DNA of 64,000 nt from JAGDMJ01 sp963809695 (GTDB lineage: Bacteria; Bacteroidota; Ignavibacteria; UBA10030; UBA6906). Positions within the stretch are counted from its first letter, which is position 1; every line of letters starts with the position of its first letter. Shown piece by piece: positions 43,703 to 52,709 of this stretch. The translations under genes and the position numbers were made by a program. The stretch lies in the NCBI GenBank assembly GCA_963809695.1, contig CAWEKI010000010.1, positions 248,001 to 312,000 on the forward strand, in the 5' to 3' direction. The notes below the pieces were generated by a model. It was not told the DNA's origin. It saw nothing but the letters and a program-made list of their open reading frames with translations, and searched no databases.

Positions 43703-45223
43703 ATGTTCATGCACATTCTTGGCCACCAGAAAGGGCCACTTGGGGCTTTCCTGCTCCTTGCAGCGTTGATTTGCGCTCCCGCCGCGCCAGGACAGCCCAA
43801 AACTATCACATTTTTGCACACCAACGACATGCACGCCAGCTTCGTCCCGCACGAAGCGATCTGGGTGAGAACCACGCCCAAGCCGATGGTCGGCGGCTTC
43901 AAGGAGCTCGCGTTTCGGGTTGACAGCTTGCGTGCCATGAAGCCATTGACGATCCTCGTCGATGCCGGAGATGTCATGACCGGCAACCCCATTAGCGACA
44001 TCGAGTACAAGGGTGCTTCCGGGGGAGCGCTGTACGAAATGATGAACAGGATCGGCTACGATGTGAGCTGCCCCGGCAATCATGACTTTGATATCGGGCA
44101 GGACAATCTTGTCCGGCTGACAAAGATCGCGTCTTTCCCGTCGCTCTCGGCGAACCTGGTAAATACAAAGGGTGAATTCGCCGTGAACAACAAGCCGTAC
44201 GCGATCATCGAACGGGGGGGAGTGAAAGTCGGCTTCATCGGCCTGATGTCCCAGGAATTGTATGGACTCGTGAATCAAAGCAGCCTCGTGGGGATAAAGG
44301 TTCTCTCTCCTGTGGAGACGGCAAGAAAGTATATTGCCGAACTTCGCCCTAAGGTGGATCTTCTTGTTGCGGTCACACACCAGGGTGTTGACGATGATTC
44401 AGTACTCGCCCAGGAGGCTCCCGGCCTGGACATCATCATCGGGGGGCACTCGCACACCCGCCTTCGCACGCCCAAGATCGTGAACCATGTCGCCATTGTG
44501 CAGACCGGCTCGAACTGCGAGAATCTCGGGGAGCTTGATGTCACAGTTGACAACGGGAAAGTCGTGTCCGCCACCGGATCCCTTATCCAACTCTGGCCGG
44601 GAAAGGACAGAACAGCGAGCAGAGTGTCATCTCTGGTGGACTCCATGCAAGCGACCATTGACCAGGAATACAGCGAGGTCATTGCCACTCTGACCGGGGA
44701 CTGGGTGCGTAAGCCGGGTGGAAGCGCGATCGGCACGTTCATAACCGAGGCACAAAGAGAAGCTGCGCATGCTGATGTTGCGTTTATGAACGACCATGGT
44801 ATTCGGAAGGACCTGAGTGCGGGGAACATCACGAAGCGGGACCTCTTCGAGGTCTTGCCTTTTCGCAACGTGTTGATGACCTTTCAGCTGAGCGGGGAAG
44901 AATTGGAAACCGTGGCCAGGTTTTACCTGGAAAAGCGCCCCGCGATCCAGATGACAGGCATGACCATCCAGTGGAAGCAGAAACCGGATGGAACGAAGGA
45001 GCTTGTCGATGTTACCGTGCAAGGCAAACCTCTCGACAGGAAGCGGATGTATATCGGTGCTGCCAGCGATTATCTTGTAGGTGAGGCGAAACGATACATC
45101 GGGGTTGAACTTCCCCGGGCGATTTCACTGCAGCAGACGGTTTTCAGCGCGGTGGAGAATGCGGCTCGAAAGGAGAAACGCATTACTCCCAAACAATCTC
45201 TGTTCCTGGAGCGAATACAATAG
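43703..45223 (+). CDS. Secreted 5'-nucleotidase/metallophosphoesterase (UshA-like)
   Basis: 506 aa with a signal peptide (GAFLLLAALICAPAAPGQP, after a short charged N-terminus; the ATG at 43709 is an alternative). Metal-site motifs: FLHTNDMHASF (about 37-47), DAGDVMTGNP (about 90), CPGNHDFDIG (about 123-132), TLVAVTHQG-like (here LLVAVTHQGVDDD) and GGHSHTRL (about 248-255). The C-terminal 5_nucleotid_C domain (about 320-480) binds substrate. It dephosphorylates extracellular nucleotides or nucleotide sugars. It runs into the P-loop gene after 28 bp. Confidence 0.92.
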   Translation: MFMHILGHQKGPLGAFLLLAALICAPAAPGQPKTITFLHTNDMHASFVPHEAIWVRTTPKPMVGGFKELAFRVDSLRAMKPLTILVDAGDVMTGNPISDIEYKGASGGALYEMMNRIGYDVSCPGNHDFDIGQDNLVRLTKIASFPSLSANLVNTKGEFAVNNKPYAIIERGGVKVGFIGLMSQELYGLVNQSSLVGIKVLSPVETARKYIAELRPKVDLLVAVTHQGVDDDSVLAQEAPGLDIIIGGHSHTRLRTPKIVNHVAIVQTGSNCENLGELDVTVDNGKVVSATGSLIQLWPGKDRTASRVSSLVDSMQATIDQEYSEVIATLTGDWVRKPGGSAIGTFITEAQREAAHADVAFMNDHGIRKDLSAGNITKRDLFEVLPFRNVLMTFQLSGEELETVARFYLEKRPAIQMTGMTIQWKQKPDGTKELVDVTVQGKPLDRKRMYIGAASDYLVGEAKRYIGVELPRAISLQQTVFSAVENAARKEKRITPKQSLFLERIQ

Positions 45224-45251
45224 CCTGTCATTGCAGAATCGGAGGTCATCG

Positions 45252-45974
45252 TTGAAAACGCCACATCTTCCTGTCGTCATTGTCACCGGACGCCCGGCGG
45301 CAGGCAAGTCGGAAGTGATCGATTTTCTCAAGAAGACTCCTGTCGAAGAACGTGTCCGCCGGTTCCACATCGGCGAACTCGAAGAGCTGGATGATTTCGT
45401 GTATGTGTGGGAAACCTTCGAGATCGATGACATCCTCTCGAAGAACGGCAAGCCGCGGCTTTGGACCGACGAGAAATACTGGTTCAAAGATCCATTCATT
45501 TGGAATCTCTACATCGAGAGGTTGTCGCTGGAGTATCGGAAGAAACTTGCGCGTTATCCACATTATCATGAAAAGAAGACCGCGCTCGTGGAGTTCGCCC
45601 GGGGGGGGAGTGATGGCATTGCCGGGGCGTTGCGGTGCTTGCATCCGGATGTCCTGCGCAGGGCAGTGTTGATGTATATCAAGGTTTCCTACGAGGAGTC
45701 CGTACGGAAGAACCGCCGGCGTGCCCGCAAGGGTGAGGAGGATTCGATCCTTTATCATTCTCTCCCGGATGAAAAAATGGAGTTTTATTACCGGGAGAAC
45801 GACTGGGAGGACCTCGCCGCGAAGGACCCGAATGTCCTGGAGGTGAACGGTTTCAAGGTGCCGTATGCAGTCTTCGCAAACGAGCCGGAGAAGACCCTTG
45901 ACTCCTCAATGCTAGGAGAAGAGCTGGAGCGGGTAATGAAGAAGCTCTGGTTGGTGAAGGAACCAGAAAGATAA
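45252..45974 (+). CDS. P-loop nucleoside/sugar kinase-like ATPase
   Basis: 240 aa from TTG 45252, chosen because GGAGGT (45241-45246) is five bases ahead and the protein then opens with beta-strand 1 and the Walker A motif GRPAAGKS (13-20); the longer frame overlaps the nucleotidase. Other segments: RRFHIGELEELDDF, LVEFARGGSDG and a helical lid with KNRRRARKGEED. This looks like the P-loop kinase superfamily, but no specific substrate can be named. It may work with the preceding nucleotidase. Confidence 0.75.
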   Translation: MKTPHLPVVIVTGRPAAGKSEVIDFLKKTPVEERVRRFHIGELEELDDFVYVWETFEIDDILSKNGKPRLWTDEKYWFKDPFIWNLYIERLSLEYRKKLARYPHYHEKKTALVEFARGGSDGIAGALRCLHPDVLRRAVLMYIKVSYEESVRKNRRRARKGEEDSILYHSLPDEKMEFYYRENDWEDLAAKDPNVLEVNGFKVPYAVFANEPEKTLDSSMLGEELERVMKKLWLVKEPER

Positions 45975-46007
45975 TCGTACGCTCGGCGCGAGTCGTGGCT
46001 TTTGCCC

Positions 46008-47348
46008 TTATCGCGCCCTGGCTTTCTCTACCTCCGCCGGGGTGACGCTTTTCCCCTTCGGCACCGCATTCCACAACCGTATCATCAGAATCGCCCCGAT
46101 CACCGAGAAACCGATCATGCTCGGACCCCAGACACCCCATCCAAAGTGTTGAAGCAACCATCCCATCCCGGAGCCTACAGCCGCACCACCGATATACTGC
46201 ATGCCGTCGAACATCCCTGTGGCCGAGGCGGCAGCTTTACGTCCCCCAAAATCCATTGATGCTGTCCCGGAAAGCATGGAATGCACCATGCTGATGGCGA
46301 AGGAATTGACAACGAACGCCGCAATGATCCATGGGAGTCCGGGGGAAAGCCAGATCACGGCAAGACAACAGACCTGGAGGAAGTATCCGATGAAGGCGAC
46401 AGGGGGACGTCGTGATCGGAACACCCAGTCAGAAATAGTGCCAGCGGCAAAGGCTCCCGCTATCCCGGCCAGGACGACAATGAACGCGCCTTGCTGAAAC
46501 ACGGCCGAGTCGAGGCTAAGGCCCTGGGCCTCCTGCATGTAACGGGGGAACCACTGCTCGAAGCCATGACGGACAAAGCCGGTACAGAATTCCGCAATCG
46601 CAATGGTGACGGTAACGGGGTTGGTGAAGACCTTCTTTGCGAGATATGCAAAGTTGACGATGGCTGTATCGCCGCTCGAGGCGTCGGCGGTGTCGAATGA
46701 TGTGAAGCCTGCCTGGTCGGGGCTGTCACGGACAAACCGGAACGTCAGCACCCCCATAAGTGCCATGATCACTGATGGGATAAAGAAGACCCATTGCCAG
46801 GGCAGGAAGGTGACAGCGAGCCCACCGATGACAAAGATCAACGCGCGGCCGCTTTGGATCATCGACCCGAAGATCGCGGAAAAGACTCCTCGCTCGCGCA
46901 CGTGAAACCATCCCGAATTCACCTTGATCAGTGCCAGCGCACTGTAGGATTGGAAATAGGCGTTGAAGGACCAGGCAGTCGCGAAGTACGAAAGGAGCAG
47001 TGCACCCGTGCCGAGAAAGCCCACGTAGGCACCCAGCCCGAATGCAATATTGAAAACGACCGAGCCGAAAACTCCAATCAACATTGCCTTTCGGCCACCG
47101 ATCCTGTCGGCAATGGGGCCGTTGAACAGGGCGGAGAGGCCGTAGATGGTGAGGGCCGCCGTGATGATCGCGCCGATCTGTGTTTTATCCCAACCGTATG
47201 TGTCGGACAATGCCTTGTTGGCAAACGAGAGATTGTAGCGCCCCATGTACATGGCAGCGTAGGTGAACCCCAGGGTCAGCCAGTTGAGCGCCCGCCTTCG
47301 CCTGAACTGCACGGAATGGACAGGGCGGTCCGTTGCCGGATCTTGCAT
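46008..47348 (-). CDS. MFS transporter, organophosphate:phosphate antiporter type (GlpT-like)
   Basis: 446 aa with 12 hydrophobic segments. YAAMYMGRYNLSFANKALSDTYGW near the N-terminus and the loop motif GPIADRIGGRKAMLIG (MFS motif A) are typical of the GlpT/UhpT/PgtP group, as are FFIPSVIMALMGVLTFRFVRDSP and GFEQWFPRYMQEAQG. Substrates of the group are glycerol-3-phosphate, hexose phosphates or phosphoglycerate; which one applies here is open. It is transcribed alone on the minus strand. Confidence 0.9.
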   Translation of the reverse strand: MQDPATDRPVHSVQFRRRRALNWLTLGFTYAAMYMGRYNLSFANKALSDTYGWDKTQIGAIITAALTIYGLSALFNGPIADRIGGRKAMLIGVFGSVVFNIAFGLGAYVGFLGTGALLLSYFATAWSFNAYFQSYSALALIKVNSGWFHVRERGVFSAIFGSMIQSGRALIFVIGGLAVTFLPWQWVFFIPSVIMALMGVLTFRFVRDSPDQAGFTSFDTADASSGDTAIVNFAYLAKKVFTNPVTVTIAIAEFCTGFVRHGFEQWFPRYMQEAQGLSLDSAVFQQGAFIVVLAGIAGAFAAGTISDWVFRSRRPPVAFIGYFLQVCCLAVIWLSPGLPWIIAAFVVNSFAISMVHSMLSGTASMDFGGRKAAASATGMFDGMQYIGGAAVGSGMGWLLQHFGWGVWGPSMIGFSVIGAILMIRLWNAVPKGKSVTPAEVEKARAR

Positions 47349-47546
47349 GGTGGAATTTGAGAAGAAGTGAGATGAACAATGGAGAACGGCTGGCTAAATA
47401 TAGCGAATTGCAGTGTAAAAGACGAACATGATTTCACCCCGAGCAACTTATCTTCTCTTGCTCCTGAAGGAAAGGGCGGACCGGCTGTTTCTCACCCGAC
47501 GTCACTGCACGTCCCGAATGGACAAATGCATGAACCTGGTATCATG

Positions 47547-47595
47547 AAAAAGCTGCCCGGTGCTTATGCATACGCATAACCACGGGGGCAGCTTT
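47547..47595 (-). terminator. Intrinsic terminator of the HTH gene
   Basis: On the minus strand AAAGCTGCCC (47595-47586) pairs perfectly with GGGCAGCTTT (47558-47549), and an inner hairpin (TTATGC/GCATAA, 47564-47579) stiffens the loop. The stem runs into TTTTT. It lies 20 bp after the stop of the HTH gene. Confidence 0.75.
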
Positions 47596-47614
47596 CGGGG
47601 AAGCGCCGGGACGA

Positions 47615-48028
47615 TTACAGATCGACGCTCGGCTGGGACTGTTGCTGCTTCAGGATCTTCCAGATCGTACGTTCCGAGAGAAGAATGTTGTACTTTTTCT
47701 CCAGATAGGCCCTGAGCCGACGCTGACCAAACCCGGTCTCCTTCCGGACTTGCTTGAGCAGCTGGACGCTTGACTCAGGCGTCTGGCGAGGGAAGGTGTG
47801 AGGCCGGCGTGACCGGTCGGTGAGACTCAAGGAATCCCCGTTTGATTCCTGGTAGCGCTTCAGCCACTTGTAAAACGTCTTTCGGCTGATGTGGAATTTG
47901 TCTGCTACGACCTGCGCACTCTTCGTCTCCCTGTAGCACATGATCCATGCAAGGCGGGGGTGCAGCGATTCAGATGCTTGCTGCACGGGCTCCTCCAGAG
48001 GCGCAACATTTGGCTCGGATAGTTCCAT
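47615..48028 (-). CDS. Stand-alone IS481/IS3-type helix-turn-helix protein
   Basis: 137 aa. Residues about 27-80 hold the first HTH (SAQVVADKFHISRKTFYKWLKRYQE, then LTDRSRRPHTFP), and about 85-130 the second (LLKQVRKETGFGQRRLRAYL ... SERTIWKILKQ). This is the DNA-binding N-terminal half of IS481-type transposases; the DDE integrase core (about 200 residues) is absent and no remnant is seen downstream, where a clean terminator follows. It could be a domesticated regulator or a truncated transposase. No terminal inverted repeats are visible nearby. Confidence 0.75.
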   Translation of the reverse strand: MELSEPNVAPLEEPVQQASESLHPRLAWIMCYRETKSAQVVADKFHISRKTFYKWLKRYQESNGDSLSLTDRSRRPHTFPRQTPESSVQLLKQVRKETGFGQRRLRAYLEKKYNILLSERTIWKILKQQQSQPSVDL

Positions 48029-48226
48029 CTAAGACTCCTCATGACGTTTAATACAAGGGCCTCCGGGTTGCTGAGCGGGGGATGAGCCAGCATACCGCGG
48101 AATGCCTTCTCTATTGAGGACTCATGGTATATGCCAGAATACCGGAGATGGCTCTAGCGGGTCAAAATCGGCGTTTTTATACGGGTGGGCCAACCAACGG
48201 CGGGAAAAATGGGGAAAATTGAAGTT

Positions 48227-48258
48227 TTTTACAGTAAGGTTTGTACATTTTACAGTAA
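48227..48258. repeat. Two direct repeats TTTTACAGTAA, 21 bp apart
   Basis: TTTTACAGTAA at 48227-48237 and 48248-48258, in an AT-rich stretch of the 303-bp gap between the HTH gene and the sigma54 activator gene. The spacing of two helical turns would put both copies on one DNA face, as for an operator. The rest of the gap (48029-48226) shows no gene. Confidence 0.5.
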
Positions 48259-48264
48259 AAGTAA

Positions 48265-48299
48265 GAAAACCAGGTCGGACTCCTCCAGCCTGGCTTTTT
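48265..48299 (-). terminator. Terminator of the two-component operon
   Basis: On the minus strand AGCCAGG (48295-48289) pairs with CCTGGTT (48274-48268, one G-U pair), followed by TTC; A-rich on the other side. It lies 33 bp after the stop of the sigma54 activator gene. Confidence 0.55.
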
Positions 48300-48331
48300 G
48301 CTATGATTTAAGAAGTTCCCTCGGACAGCAA

Positions 48332-49741
48332 TCAGCCACGGAAGGAAACGGGGTCGATGTGGTATTCCGTGAGCATCCGATATATGGTTTTCCTATCGAC
48401 ATCCATCAGCTTTGCAATCTGATTGATGTTCCCTTTGTGGAGCCGCAGCATTTGCAGCAAATAGGTCTCTTCGGCGTGCTGCGTGATCGTGGAGAGGTAC
48501 TCCTTGAACGGTGTGTTCATTGTAGGTGACGGGGCGGGAAGTCTCGCACCCGCCTCGCGATGTTCCTCCGCCGGCAACTCAATAGCCTCGAGTGTATCTC
48601 CCGTGGTCTTGATCATCGCGCGGGTGATCAGATTCTCAAGTTCGCGGACGTTTCCGTGCCATTGGTAGCTCATCATGGCAGGAAACAACGCGGGGGAAAT
48701 CCGCTCAATGCGGCTCTGCGCGAGGGCCGCATGCTTTTTCACAAAATGTTCGGTAAGGACCGGCAGGTCGTCCATCCTCTCCCTGAGCGGCGGGATGTTG
48801 ATAGGGAAAACGTTCAGCCGGTAGAAGAGATCCTCCCTGAAACGTCCCGCCCCGATCATTGCGCCCAAATCGCGGTTCGTGGCCGCAACGACTCTGATGT
48901 CCACAGCGATTGTTTCATCCCCCCCGAGTCGCTGGACTTCCTTCTCTTGCAGGACGCGTAAGAGCTTGGTCTGGATATGCAGAGGGACGTCACCAATCTC
49001 GTCCAGAAAAACGGTGCCCCCTTCCGCCTCTTCGAACTTGCCTCGTCGCTGCCGGTGGGCTCCTGTGAACGCCCCCTTCTCATGGCCGAAGAGTTCGCTT
49101 TCGAGCAGCGACTCGGCAAGCGCAGCACAGTTGATCACAACGAACGCCTTGTCGCGGCGCGAGCTATTGTAATGGATGGCCTTGGCGACAAGTTCCTTGC
49201 CGGTTCCTGTCTCGCCCAGGATCAGCACGGGCACGTCCGTTTCAGCTACCTGCTCCACCAGTTTGTACACCCCGCGCATCTTTCCATTCCGCCCGACGAT
49301 ATTGTCAAATGCGTAGACTTCCTGAACGACGTCTCGCAGGTTTCGCAGCTCGCGGTCTTTCTGCTGCTCCTCCAGCGCCCGCCTGATCTTGATGATCAGC
49401 TCGTCGTTGTCGCAAGGCTTTGTGATGTAGTCACGGGCGCCGAGACGCATCGCTTCGACGGCAGTGCCGATCGAGGCAAATCCGGTGACCATGATTACCG
49501 GCACCTCCGGATGCGTGCCCCGGGCGTGTGTCAGAAGATCGATCCCGCTCGTCCCAGGCATTACAAGATCGGAAAGAACCAGGTCATATTGATGCTCGGC
49601 CAATTTCTTCTTCGCCTCATCTCCGCTTGCGGCGGCATCGGCGGCATAGCCTTGGTCTTCCAGCAATGCCAGCGTGCCAAGGCGGAAAGCCAGGTCATCA
49701 TCCACTATCATGATCCTGTGTTTTGGGCGGGTGGCCATCAC
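48332..49741 (-). CDS. Sigma54-dependent response regulator (NtrC family)
   Basis: 469 aa with three domains: receiver (about 8-122; acidic pocket D14-D16, phosphoacceptor D58 in LSDLVMPG, K108 in YITKP), AAA+ activator (about 145-380; Walker A GETGTGKE 176-183, the sigma54-contact loop GAFTGA 223-228, Walker B GTVFLDEIGD near 240), and a Fis-type HTH at the end (INQIAKLMDVDRKTIYRMLTEYHI). It activates sigma54 promoters by ATP hydrolysis. Its ATG overlaps the kinase stop by four bases, so kinase and regulator form a pair. A near-consensus sigma54 promoter is 4 kb away at 53805-53820. Confidence 0.96.
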   Translation of the reverse strand: MMATRPKHRIMIVDDDLAFRLGTLALLEDQGYAADAAASGDEAKKKLAEHQYDLVLSDLVMPGTSGIDLLTHARGTHPEVPVIMVTGFASIGTAVEAMRLGARDYITKPCDNDELIIKIRRALEEQQKDRELRNLRDVVQEVYAFDNIVGRNGKMRGVYKLVEQVAETDVPVLILGETGTGKELVAKAIHYNSSRRDKAFVVINCAALAESLLESELFGHEKGAFTGAHRQRRGKFEEAEGGTVFLDEIGDVPLHIQTKLLRVLQEKEVQRLGGDETIAVDIRVVAATNRDLGAMIGAGRFREDLFYRLNVFPINIPPLRERMDDLPVLTEHFVKKHAALAQSRIERISPALFPAMMSYQWHGNVRELENLITRAMIKTTGDTLEAIELPAEEHREAGARLPAPSPTMNTPFKEYLSTITQHAEETYLLQMLRLHKGNINQIAKLMDVDRKTIYRMLTEYHIDPVSFRG

Positions 49742-51576
49742 TCCTCCTGATATGGCAAAACGATGGTAAAGGTCGTGCCCTTCCCGACCGTGCTTTCGAC
49801 TTCGATCGAGCCGCGATGTTGACTGACGATCCCGTAGCTGACAGAAAGTCCCAGACCGACCCCGCTCACTTTCCCTTTCGTGGTGAAGAAAGCATCAAAA
49901 ATACGATCCAGGTTCCCGGGAGGGATACCCACTCCGGTGTCTTTGACGTTGATGTGCACATTGCTGCTCTGTACGGCCGTCGTGATCTCCAATCGGCCGC
50001 CGCCGGCCATCGCATCCCGAGCGTTGGTAATGAGGTTCAGGAACACCTGCTTGAGCTTGTCCCTTGACCCGCGAATCTGCGGAAGGTTATGCTGGAACTC
50101 TGCTTCCACCGTGATCCCCTTGCGTACAAGGTCCTCTTTTGTCAGCGCAACGACCTCGTCGAGAAGCTGGTTCAGGTCTGTCGGCTTCATCACATCTTCG
50201 ACGAGAGACGTGCGATAAAAGTTGAGCATCTGCACCGTGAGCCGGGAAAGCCTTCCCGCCTCACCGTAGGCCGTCTCGATTAGATCTTTACCTTTGACCT
50301 CTGCCGGGAGCCGATTCAGGGCGGTCTGGAGGCAGCTTTGTATGTTGTGGATGGGATTGTTGATCTCATGTGCCAGCTGTGCGGTCATCTTTCCCGTCGC
50401 GGCAAGGCGCTCGCTTCTCACCAGTTTTTCCTGTGCTGCCTGCAGTTTCCGGAGGGTGTCATCGAGTTCCTGGTTTCGCTGACGCAGGTCCCGGTTGAGC
50501 ATTGCCATCTGGGCGACTTGACCCTTGAGGGAGGTACTCATCGCCATGAACCTCCGGGCGAGGACAGCAAGCTCGTCCGCGCCATGGACCTCGATAGCAT
50601 AATCGTAGTTGCCCGTGGCGATCTCATCTGTTCCTTTGACCAGGGCTGCAATGGGCCGGGTCATGCTGCGGGAAATCACAAGGCCGATAACCGTGGTGAG
50701 TGTCAGGAAGAGCAGCGACACGACGCCGAAATTTCCCATAATCGATGCCACGGCCTGCCGCACTTCCCGGCTAAGCGGCTTGATAATCACATAAAAGACT
50801 GACGGTGAGCCCGCCGAAGAAACACGGCTCAGGAGGAAATCGTTGGCCAGATACGTTTCATCGTCCGTGGCGAGCGTAAAGCTGCCGGCCACAGTGTCGC
50901 GGCCCGACCTGCTCACATGGGTTTCGACTTTGGTCACTGCCGGGAGCAATGCGCGGGCTTCCGCCGAATCCAGGGTTGAAGCAAAGGTCTGCCCGCCCGC
51001 GACCAGGATGAGATCGCAGTTCGTCGCTCGTTTGAGCGAGGCCACATCGTCGCCGGTGACCTGGAAGCCCATCGTGAGTGTTCCGACAAGATCGGTCTCT
51101 ACCAGAATGGGCACCGTCACGATCCGGTAGACCCCTCCCTCGACCAGCCAGACATCCGTTGAAGCCCGGTAAGAAAGTGCGTCCTCAATCGTCCCGTTCT
51201 CTGAAAGCACCAGCTGGTGCTGCCGGCCGCGGAGGAGCTGGACAAGGACCCGGCCAGTGCGGTCGGTTAACACAAACACCTGACTTTGCGTGGTTGATGT
51301 GAGCTCTTGGAGCAGCTGGGAAGCGGTTGCCGGGTCGCCCAATTCAGCAACGGCGCGCAGCCGGGGGGACTCCGCGACGACGACACACGCACGGATGAGC
51401 TGTGCCGTTTGGAGCTGCTCATGAACCTGCATCGTTGAGACACCCGTCCGCAACTCGTCGGAAAAAGTCCCGGCGATCCTGCTCCGTGCCCAGAAGTTGA
51501 TCACAAAGAATGTGATCAGCAGCAGGCTCAGAACGACGCCCCAAATGGAGAGAAGGATTTTGTTTCGAAAAGTCAT
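49738..51576 (-). CDS. Membrane sensor histidine kinase
   Basis: 612 aa. TM1 at about 8-28, a periplasmic sensor of about 240 residues (Cache-like: VFVLTDRTGRVLVQLLRG ... VYRIVTVPILVETDLVGTLTMGF), TM2 near 280-302, HAMP (RSMTRPIAALVKGTDEIATG), a coiled coil, HisKA with LAHEINNPIHNIQS (the His in the H-box) and HATPase with NLITNARDAM, DTGVGIPPG and GVGLGLSV. It phosphorylates the partner regulator. The sensor has no obvious metal site; the cupredoxin genes in the operon suggest a copper/redox signal, which is inference. Confidence 0.95.
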   Translation of the reverse strand: MTFRNKILLSIWGVVLSLLLITFFVINFWARSRIAGTFSDELRTGVSTMQVHEQLQTAQLIRACVVVAESPRLRAVAELGDPATASQLLQELTSTTQSQVFVLTDRTGRVLVQLLRGRQHQLVLSENGTIEDALSYRASTDVWLVEGGVYRIVTVPILVETDLVGTLTMGFQVTGDDVASLKRATNCDLILVAGGQTFASTLDSAEARALLPAVTKVETHVSRSGRDTVAGSFTLATDDETYLANDFLLSRVSSAGSPSVFYVIIKPLSREVRQAVASIMGNFGVVSLLFLTLTTVIGLVISRSMTRPIAALVKGTDEIATGNYDYAIEVHGADELAVLARRFMAMSTSLKGQVAQMAMLNRDLRQRNQELDDTLRKLQAAQEKLVRSERLAATGKMTAQLAHEINNPIHNIQSCLQTALNRLPAEVKGKDLIETAYGEAGRLSRLTVQMLNFYRTSLVEDVMKPTDLNQLLDEVVALTKEDLVRKGITVEAEFQHNLPQIRGSRDKLKQVFLNLITNARDAMAGGGRLEITTAVQSSNVHINVKDTGVGIPPGNLDRIFDAFFTTKGKVSGVGLGLSVSYGIVSQHRGSIEVESTVGKGTTFTIVLPYQEE

Positions 51577-51578
51577 GG

Positions 51579-52709
51579 TCAGTACGCCACCACGAGCTGG
51601 AGTACGGTGAGTCCATCCTTTGGTTGAGTGCCTCCGTAGGTGCGGGTTTCCCTCCGGACGAGTTTGAACAGGACATCCCGTTCCAGAAAGTATCCCAGCC
51701 CGCCCTCCAGCTCAGTTACATTGTAGTCCCATGGTTGTTCCTGTTGACTGAGCATCACGTTTCCGAACTGGAGCCCGCTCATGCGAAGAGCAACGTAGAG
51801 CCGCGGCATAACCGTGTACTTCCCTTCCATGTAATAGCCGAAAACATTGAGATCCAGATCGCCGGTTGACAGCGGAACCGGCCACTTGTTCAGTACGGCC
51901 TCGCCATAGATAACTGCATGGCCCCGGCTGAATTCCATGTCGAATTCCAAGGTCTGCTGCCGAAAGTTGTTGACGTTCACGTCCGGCTTTGCAGGCTGAG
52001 CGGGTTCTTCCATGTACGCTCCCTGCGCATAGGCCCCTCCGAGGGTGAGGCCCGTGATCGGCGTGACGGCAAGGCGCAGCACCGTCCCCACGTCACTATT
52101 GGAATTCTGGGTTCCATAGGTTGTCGCACTCACGGTGCCGCTCGAAACCGCTATTGCATAATCAAAAATACCCCATGTGCCGAACACCATGGCGCCGAGG
52201 TCATAGACGCCGCCGTCCAGGAGCGGCATGCCGCCTCCCTTGCCCCTGGCGGCGAGCAGTTCCTCCGCGGTTGTCGGTCGATCAGGGAGCGATGTCTCGT
52301 ATTCATAGATGAGCGGAAGGCTGTAAAGGAAATTTCTTCGCGGGAATCGCCGCTCTCCCAGGTTGCCAAAGGGGAGGTCGAACCTTCCCGCCTGTACATT
52401 GAGATGGAGGGGCGTAAGGTCAGTGATGCGGATCGCCGCATAGTCAACGTTAATGACCTGATTCTCCGCGACGCGAACCGTGGTCAGCGCAGTGACGCGG
52501 TCACTGATCCGGCCGTCAAGGAACAGCTCGCTCTCCCAGCCGAACGAGGGTCGACCCTCATTGACCGTTCGTTGAGACTCGGACGGAGAACTCTTGAGAA
52601 AGTGCACGGCCGTCTGGCCGCTCAGACCGATTTGTGCGACAGCTGTAGGTGAGAGAATTGAGATGATAAAGAGAACGCCGATGGTGTTCCTGATCATGGA
52701 CTGTGTCAA
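51579..52709 (-). CDS. Outer membrane porin-like protein
   Basis: 376 aa with a signal peptide (RNTIGVLFIISILSPTAVAQ). Strongly alternating beta-strand sequence with aromatic girdles (LTTVRVAENQVINVDYAAIRI, LNVQAGRFDLPFGN, VYGEAVLNKW-like) and a terminal strand ending LVVAY. This fits a 12-16-strand barrel with a PSP/OprP-like look (the RFDLPFGN motif). It overlaps the cupredoxin gene by four bases and is two bases from the kinase gene. A channel for the ligand sensed by this module is possible. Confidence 0.75.
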   Translation of the reverse strand: MTQSMIRNTIGVLFIISILSPTAVAQIGLSGQTAVHFLKSSPSESQRTVNEGRPSFGWESELFLDGRISDRVTALTTVRVAENQVINVDYAAIRITDLTPLHLNVQAGRFDLPFGNLGERRFPRRNFLYSLPLIYEYETSLPDRPTTAEELLAARGKGGGMPLLDGGVYDLGAMVFGTWGIFDYAIAVSSGTVSATTYGTQNSNSDVGTVLRLAVTPITGLTLGGAYAQGAYMEEPAQPAKPDVNVNNFRQQTLEFDMEFSRGHAVIYGEAVLNKWPVPLSTGDLDLNVFGYYMEGKYTVMPRLYVALRMSGLQFGNVMLSQQEQPWDYNVTELEGGLGYFLERDVLFKLVRRETRTYGGTQPKDGLTVLQLVVAY

